Assembly (NCBI GenBank): GCA_018303575.1
Contig: JAGVXW010000080.1
Coordinates: 1-5,878, forward strand
Source of the DNA: Candidatus Woesearchaeota archaeon
GTDB lineage: Archaea; Nanobdellota; Nanobdellia; Woesearchaeales; WJIZ01
Reading direction: 5' to 3'
Length of the DNA: 5,878 nt
Shown: in pieces, positions 1 to 2,686 of the stretch
Layout: every line of letters starts with the position of its first letter
How positions within the stretch are numbered: position 1 is the first letter of the stretch
Program-made: the position numbers and the translations under genes
The notes under the pieces: model-generated
What the model saw: the letters and a program-made list of their open reading frames with translations, nothing else
The model's database searches: none
What the model was told of the DNA's origin: nothing

Positions 1-363
1 GAGAATTGCGAAGTGAGCCCTGAGGCGAAGAAATGGATAGACGAGCAGCTTCCGGGGCCTTATACCCTCATCCTCAGGCTCAAGAATCCCGACTGCATAG
101 CGCACAACGTGAATTTCGGAAAAGACACTTTAGGGGTGAGGATACCGGCACACTGGATCAGCGACCTTGTCGGCAGGCTTGGATTTCCCTGCGTCACGAC
201 GTCAGCGAACAAGTCTGGCGAGCGCTTCATGACGTCCCAGGAGGATTTGGACGCTGAGGTGGCGGCTCATGTTGACTTCTTCATCTCCGAAGGCGGGAAG
301 AAGGGCAGGCCGTCGACGCTCGTTGACCTTACCGGCCCGATGCCTGTGCTGCAGAGACGGTGA
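1..363 (+). CDS. tsaC: YrdC/Sua5-family L-threonylcarbamoyladenylate synthase, C-terminal part (5' end outside window)
   Basis: The reading frame is open from base 1 to the TGA at 361-363, so 120 C-terminal residues are visible and the true start lies off the left edge. Family signatures are the LPGPYTLIL stretch, LGVRIPAH, and PCVTTSANKSGE, followed by a GRPSTLVDLTG segment near the end. These belong to the YrdC fold, which makes threonylcarbamoyl-AMP from threonine, bicarbonate and ATP; the KEOPS complex then transfers the group to A37 of ANN-decoding tRNAs. It is a cytosolic enzyme. The protein stops about ten residues after the STLVDL segment, so the extra C-terminal domain of long Sua5 proteins is absent and it resembles the short TsaC/YrdC type. 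Its last 35 bp overlap the 3' end of the convergent HAD gene. The family call is firm; the symbol follows the short architecture. Confidence 0.93.
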   Translation, partial: ENCEVSPEAKKWIDEQLPGPYTLILRLKNPDCIAHNVNFGKDTLGVRIPAHWISDLVGRLGFPCVTTSANKSGERFMTSQEDLDAEVAAHVDFFISEGGKKGRPSTLVDLTGPMPVLQRR

Positions 364-982
364 AGAGAGTGAGCAGGCCTTCGATGCTGTCGAAATGATG
401 GGTGGCCTCTTTCGATGCGCCCCATACGAGGCAGGTTTGCATGCCCACAGCTTTCGCCGGGAGAATATCCACGTTCACGCGATCGCCCACATACATCATC
501 TCTTCCGGAGGAAGCTCCGAGCGCCTTACCATCTCATGGAAGCCGGCCACAGCCGGCTTGCGCTCCGGCACGTCATCGCCAGAAAGGACATAAGTAAACC
601 ACTCCCTCCGAGCGCCTATGAACGCCAAGGAGGAATCTATTCCCCGCTGGCTCAGGTTGGTGAAGCAGGAGATGGGAACAGTTCGCCTGAGCCATTCAAG
701 TGTTGCGGGCACGCGCTCATCCCTATCATACAACCCGCTCAAATCCAGGGTCTCATAATGCTCCTGCCAGAAGCCGGAGGGCTTGCCCAAAGAGGTGAAG
801 ACCGCAGAAGTGGTTGCATGCCTTTCGTACAAGCGGTCAAATTCGCGCTTGAGGCCGTCAGAAACAGGCCTGCCGGTGACTTCAGCGTATACCCTGTATC
901 GAAAGGCATCGTAGGCAGCGTCAAAGTCCGGCTTGCGCGGAGTCAAGGTGCCCTCCACATCGAACCAGATATGCCTGATCAT
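329..982 (-). CDS. HAD-superfamily hydrolase (phosphatase-like)
   Basis: This is a 217-residue cytosolic protein with all four HAD motifs in order. Motif I is DVEGT at residues 8-12, with nucleophile Asp8 and Glu rather than Asp at the +2 acid/base position. Motif II is the Thr in CFTNLS (about 108). Motif III is Lys142 in ERKP. Motif IV is GDRVNVD (166-172). A helical cap fits between motif I and motif II (residues 15-95), as in C1-capped HAD phosphatases. An ATG at 1006 would add eight residues (MHRHPRHA) before the conserved start; I prefer the ATG at 982 because a TATA-like box lies about 27 bp upstream and motif I then sits at the usual distance from the N-terminus. The substrate cannot be read from the sequence. 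DxEGT recalls the enolase-phosphatase MtnC, but I see no other resemblance to it. The gene is divergent from the metallophosphoesterase gene and convergent with the YrdC gene. Confidence 0.88.
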   Translation of the reverse strand: MIRHIWFDVEGTLTPRKPDFDAAYDAFRYRVYAEVTGRPVSDGLKREFDRLYERHATTSAVFTSLGKPSGFWQEHYETLDLSGLYDRDERVPATLEWLRRTVPISCFTNLSQRGIDSSLAFIGARREWFTYVLSGDDVPERKPAVAGFHEMVRRSELPPEEMMYVGDRVNVDILPAKAVGMQTCLVWGASKEATHHFDSIEGLLTLFTVSAAQASGR

Positions 983-1005
983 CGCATGTCGGGGGTGGCG
1001 ATGCA

Positions 1006-1013
1006 TTAATAAA
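1006..1013 (-). promoter_or_regulatory. TATA-like box for the HAD hydrolase gene
   Basis: On the minus strand the sequence reads TTTATTAA in an AT-rich patch. Its centre is about 27 bp upstream of the ATG at 982, the usual archaeal TATA-to-start-site distance, so transcription would begin at or next to the start codon and give a leaderless mRNA. No Shine-Dalgarno sequence lies before that ATG, which fits. It is inferred from spacing and composition only. Confidence 0.5.
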
Positions 1014-1027
1014 GATTCGCAGTTAGG

Positions 1028-1035
1028 TTTTTATA
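1028..1035 (+). promoter_or_regulatory. TATA-like box for the metallophosphoesterase gene
   Basis: TTTTTATA lies with its centre about 27 bp before the ATG at 1059, so the transcript should start at or near the start codon. There is no Shine-Dalgarno sequence between box and ATG. Together with the opposite-strand box at 1006-1013 it makes a compact divergent promoter in which the two boxes are only about 15 bp apart, so the two promoters may compete. Confidence 0.55.
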
Positions 1036-1058
1036 GCACCTTAAGGATTTCTTTTAAT

Positions 1059-1688
1059 ATGGCAAAAAAACAGGATGAGGCCAAGCTCAAGATTCTCGCG
1101 GCAGGCGATATACATGGGGATAGAGGGCTGGCTGAGCGGCTCGCTGAACAGGCGCAGAAGGAGAAAGTCGATCTCGTCATCCTTTGCGGAGACTTGACTT
1201 TCCGGGAGCAGAGCACAGAGGGAATTGTCGGGCCGTTCGTGAAGCGCAAGGAGAAAGTGCTCCTGATTCCTGGCAACCATGAGACTGTCGCTACCGCAGA
1301 TTTCCTCGCTGAACTCTACGGCGCCAAGAACCTGCACGGCTACGCGGTCAAGTACAAGGATGTGGGGATTTTCGGGGCTGGCGGGGCGAACATCGGGCTC
1401 TTTAGGATCCCTGAAGACGAAATCTACGGCCTGCTCAAGAAAGGCCACCAGAAGATCACCGACCTGAAGAAGAAAATCATGGTGACGCACGTGCACCCTT
1501 CTGGGAGCAAGATGGAGCGGTTCACCAAGTTCTTCCCCGGCAGCACTGGCGTGAAAAAAGCGATTGACACGTTCAAGCCGGATATCCTGCTGTGCTCCCA
1601 TGTCCACGAGGCAGAGGGCATTGAAGAGATGATAGGACAGACAAAAGTCATTAACGTGGGAAGAAAGGGAAAGATTATCGAATTGTAG
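1059..1688 (+). CDS. Calcineurin-like metallophosphoesterase
   Basis: This 209-residue cytosolic protein carries the metal-binding motifs of the calcineurin-like phosphoesterase fold in order. They are GDIHG (residues 16-20; Asp17, His19), GDL (44-46; Asp45), GNHE (72-75; Asn73, His74), the His in MVTHVHP (His144) and SHVHE (180-184; His181, His183). The last motif has Ser where many relatives have Gly (GHxH), but both histidines remain, so a two-metal site should form. It resembles the small archaeal Icc-related phosphoesterases. The substrate (phosphodiester, phosphomonoester or nucleotide) cannot be told. The frame is open back to 933, but the ATG at 1059 is the likely start: it follows a TATA box at leaderless spacing, and the upstream 42 codons run through the divergent promoter and the HAD gene start. 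A structured element and oligo-T stretch follow the stop. Confidence 0.88.
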   Translation: MAKKQDEAKLKILAAGDIHGDRGLAERLAEQAQKEKVDLVILCGDLTFREQSTEGIVGPFVKRKEKVLLIPGNHETVATADFLAELYGAKNLHGYAVKYKDVGIFGAGGANIGLFRIPEDEIYGLLKKGHQKITDLKKKIMVTHVHPSGSKMERFTKFFPGSTGVKKAIDTFKPDILLCSHVHEAEGIEEMIGQTKVINVGRKGKIIEL

Positions 1689-1693
1689 CTTTG

Positions 1694-1759
1694 GCGTGCG
1701 GCGAGGCCCGCCCCTGGGCCGAGTAGGGCATTTTGCCGCGCAAAATGACCGTCGCACGC
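1694..1759 (+). other. Three-way-junction palindromic element, possible structured RNA or 3' UTR element
   Basis: Starting six bases after the metallophosphoesterase stop, 66 bases can fold into a closed three-helix structure. A 10-bp outer stem pairs 1694-1703 with 1750-1759 (one G-T pair). Inside are hairpin 1 (1705-1709 with 1716-1720, five G-C pairs) and hairpin 2 (1729-1736 with 1740-1747, CATTTTGC with GCAAAATG around a three-base loop). Only 12 of the 66 bases lie outside helices and hairpin loops. A T-rich stretch follows. It could be a terminator or stability element in the 3' UTR of the upstream gene, a small RNA, or a copy of a dispersed repeat. I recognise no known RNA family. Hairpin 2 recurs at 2552-2570. 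Confidence 0.55.
1731..1745 (+). repeat. Shared hairpin motif TTTTGCCNCGCAAAA, copy 1
   Basis: This 15-base inverted repeat (TTTTGCCGCGCAAAA) matches copy 2 at 2554-2568 at 14 of 15 positions; the single difference is in the loop. The flanking two base pairs differ between copies (CA/TG here, GG/CC in copy 2) yet stay complementary, which suggests that the fold matters more than the exact bases. Confidence 0.7.
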
Positions 1760-1760
1760 A

Positions 1761-1784
1761 TTTTATCCTGCTTTTTTATTTTCT
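1761..1784 (+). terminator. Oligo-T terminator after the metallophosphoesterase gene
   Basis: A T-rich stretch with TTTT (1761-1764) and TTTTTT (1772-1777) followed by ATTTTC directly follows the structured element. Archaeal RNA polymerase terminates on oligo-T in the non-template strand and does not strictly need a hairpin, so this is the probable 3' end of the upstream transcript or of a small RNA covering 1694-1759. Confidence 0.5.
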
Positions 1785-1813
1785 CAGTTCATCTGGCTAC
1801 GCAGAAAACAAGC

Positions 1814-1821
1814 TTTAAATA
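1814..1821 (+). promoter_or_regulatory. TATA box for the membrane protein gene
   Basis: TTTAAATA is close to the archaeal TATA consensus and is preceded by a purine-rich run (GAAAACAAG) that could be the TFB recognition element. Its centre is about 27 bp before the ATG at 1845, which predicts a leaderless transcript beginning at that ATG. This spacing favours the ATG over the GTG at 1839. Confidence 0.6.
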
Positions 1822-1844
1822 CCTGCAATATCCAACGCGTGGCT

Positions 1845-2636
1845 ATGGCCAACCCGTTCGATGAGGTCATCAACCTGAAAGAGGAGCGCAAGGAGCTCTC
1901 CGGGGCGAAGAAGCCTCGGGACGCCATCCATGTCAGCTTCTCCATCAGCAGGCGGATCTTCATCCATGCCGCTTACATTCTCGTGATTCTCGTGCTGCTG
2001 TTTTTCGTCTTCAAGCCGGAGCAGGAGCCGGTGAAGGCCGCGGCGCCTCCCGCAAAACCAGCCAACCTGACAGCAATAACGCCGGCAGTGGAGGAAGCTG
2101 CGCCTGTGGCGCCTCCGCCAATCGCAGAGAATGTCACGAATGCAACAAATGCGACGGCGGCTGGAGGGACGCTGGATGATTTGAATTTCGCCATCACTGG
2201 CATCGATTACCTTTCTCCGGAGGGCAAGCCGCTCAAGATGAGCAGCATCACCTACACGATCTTCAACGGCTACAAGGATTTCACTCCGCTGGTGAAAATC
2301 TACTGGTACGACCGGCTGTCCACGAACGAGACCAAGAATCGCTTGCGCGTCACGTCCGCGCCAGGGCGAATAAGCAAGGGGGCAACCTTGCCGGTGACGG
2401 TAGACAAGTTCGCCTATGGCCTGATCGACCAGGGCGAGACCAAGGAGATTGTTGTGGCGCGACTCTTTGACTATGATACGAATGAGATGCTGAAGGAGCA
2501 GATCAAGGAGATTCTCAACATCAAAAAAATGCTCCCCCTGGCAGGCAAACCGGTTTTGCCTCGCAAAACCTCGGGCTCACATATGTCAGAGTTTCAAAAA
2601 ACTCTGAGCATGCTCAGAAATGCAAAGCATTTCTGA
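1845..2636 (+). CDS. Hypothetical single-pass membrane protein with glycosylation-rich stalk and palindrome-encoded C-terminal tail
   Basis: I do not recognise this 263-residue protein. Residues 1-37 are charged and probably cytoplasmic. A strongly hydrophobic helix spans about 38-56, with Arg36-Arg37 just before it, which suggests an uncleaved signal anchor with the rest outside the cell. Residues 57-108 form a Pro/Ala/Thr-rich stalk with four NxT sequons (Asn74, 96, 99, 102); another, NET, lies in the following domain. Residues 109-226 alternate hydrophobic and polar residues, with several aromatics (for example VKIYWYDRL), and look like a beta-sandwich domain. Residues 229-263 are encoded inside a large palindromic element and are very different in character: basic, with Ser/Leu/Lys and little predicted fold. 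They may have been added by insertion of the element. The start is the ATG at leaderless distance from a TATA box. The gene stands alone and is convergent with rtcB. Confidence 0.75.
   Translation: MANPFDEVINLKEERKELSGAKKPRDAIHVSFSISRRIFIHAAYILVILVLLFFVFKPEQEPVKAAAPPAKPANLTAITPAVEEAAPVAPPPIAENVTNATNATAAGGTLDDLNFAITGIDYLSPEGKPLKMSSITYTIFNGYKDFTPLVKIYWYDRLSTNETKNRLRVTSAPGRISKGATLPVTVDKFAYGLIDQGETKEIVVARLFDYDTNEMLKEQIKEILNIKKMLPLAGKPVLPRKTSGSHMSEFQKTLSMLRNAKHF
2523..2535 (-). terminator. Probable terminator of the archease-rtcB transcript (left arm of the palindromic element)
   Basis: On the minus strand the left arm reads GGAGCATTTTTTT, a T7 run at the far end of the palindromic stem, about 150 bp past the rtcB stop. 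Because the element has A-tracts on one side and T-tracts on the other, it could terminate both convergent transcripts. An rtcB transcript ending here would carry the whole structure in its 3' UTR. Confidence 0.4.
2554..2568 (+). repeat. Shared hairpin motif TTTTGCCNCGCAAAA, copy 2
   Basis: TTTTGCCTCGCAAAA is the core of hairpin A in the nested palindromic element, in the same orientation as copy 1 about 820 bp upstream. It is also coding: it lies within the C-terminal tail of the membrane protein (residues VLPRK). Confidence 0.7.
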
Positions 2637-2656
2637 CACTTCGCCCGTTTGCGCCA

Positions 2657-2667
2657 GGAGCATTTTT
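2657..2667 (+). terminator. Probable terminator of the membrane protein gene (right arm of the palindromic element)
   Basis: The right arm ends GGAGCATTTTT, a T5 run immediately after the outer stem and about 27 bp after the stop codon. A stem followed by oligo-T fits transcript ending for the plus-strand gene before it would run into the convergent rtcB. Confidence 0.45.
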
Positions 2668-2686
2668 CTGTGAAATCTTCAAACAG

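Larger units (their letters stand above)
2525..2667. repeat. Nested palindromic element (multi-branched inverted repeat) overlapping the end of the membrane protein gene
   Basis: The two ends are complementary: AAAAATGCTCC (2525-2535), TGGC (2539-2542) and GCAAAC (2545-2550) pair with GTTTGC (2647-2652), GCCA (2653-2656) and GGAGCATTTTT (2657-2667). That gives 21 perfect pairs with two small bulges on the left arm only. Inside lies hairpin A, 2552-2559 with 2563-2570 (8 bp). Then comes a short stem, 2573-2576 with 2643-2646 (4 bp; a fifth pair, 2572-2647, would compete with the outer stem). It encloses hairpin B, 2586-2594 with 2599-2607 (9 bp), and hairpin C, 2614-2623 with 2627-2636 (10 bp, loop AAA). 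B and C share the same TCAGA/TCTGA base and are joined by the palindrome GCATGC. It covers 35 codons plus the stop of the upstream gene. It could be an insertion of a MITE-like or palindromic mobile element, a large bidirectional terminator, or a structured RNA. I see no flanking target duplication. Confidence 0.75.

Noticed and set aside
329..982. HAD protein as the methionine-salvage enolase-phosphatase MtnC
   Set aside because: Motif I (DxEGT) is similar, but nothing else in the cap or the rest of the protein looks like MtnC, and no other methionine-salvage gene is present.
269..1009. Plus-strand open frame of 246 codons
   Set aside because: It lies antisense to the HAD gene, which has all four family motifs, and its own translation shows no recognisable domain and low-complexity Arg-rich stretches.
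933..1058. Upstream extension of the metallophosphoesterase to the ATG at 933
   Set aside because: The 42 extra codons overlap the start of the divergent HAD gene and its promoter, and would lie upstream of the TATA box that fits the ATG at 1059.
1041..1757. Minus-strand open frame of 238 codons
   Set aside because: It is antisense to the metallophosphoesterase, whose motifs are complete. It runs through the non-coding structured element and its translation resembles nothing known.
1694..1759. tRNA gene
   Set aside because: The fold has three helices rather than four arms, with no T-loop GTTCRA sequence and no plausible anticodon arm.
1839..1844. GTG start two codons before the chosen start of the membrane protein
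   Set aside because: The ATG at 1845 sits at better leaderless spacing from the TATA box at 1814-1821; the difference is only two residues and remains possible.
2525..2667. CRISPR array or tandem direct repeat
   Set aside because: Hairpins B and C share only short TCAGA/TCTGA bases. There are no regularly spaced direct repeats with unique spacers, and no cas genes.
2525..2667. Insertion sequence remnant with target-site duplication
   Set aside because: The inverted ends are clear, but I found no matching direct repeat in the bases flanking 2525 and 2667 and no transposase coding. A MITE-like origin stays only a hypothesis.
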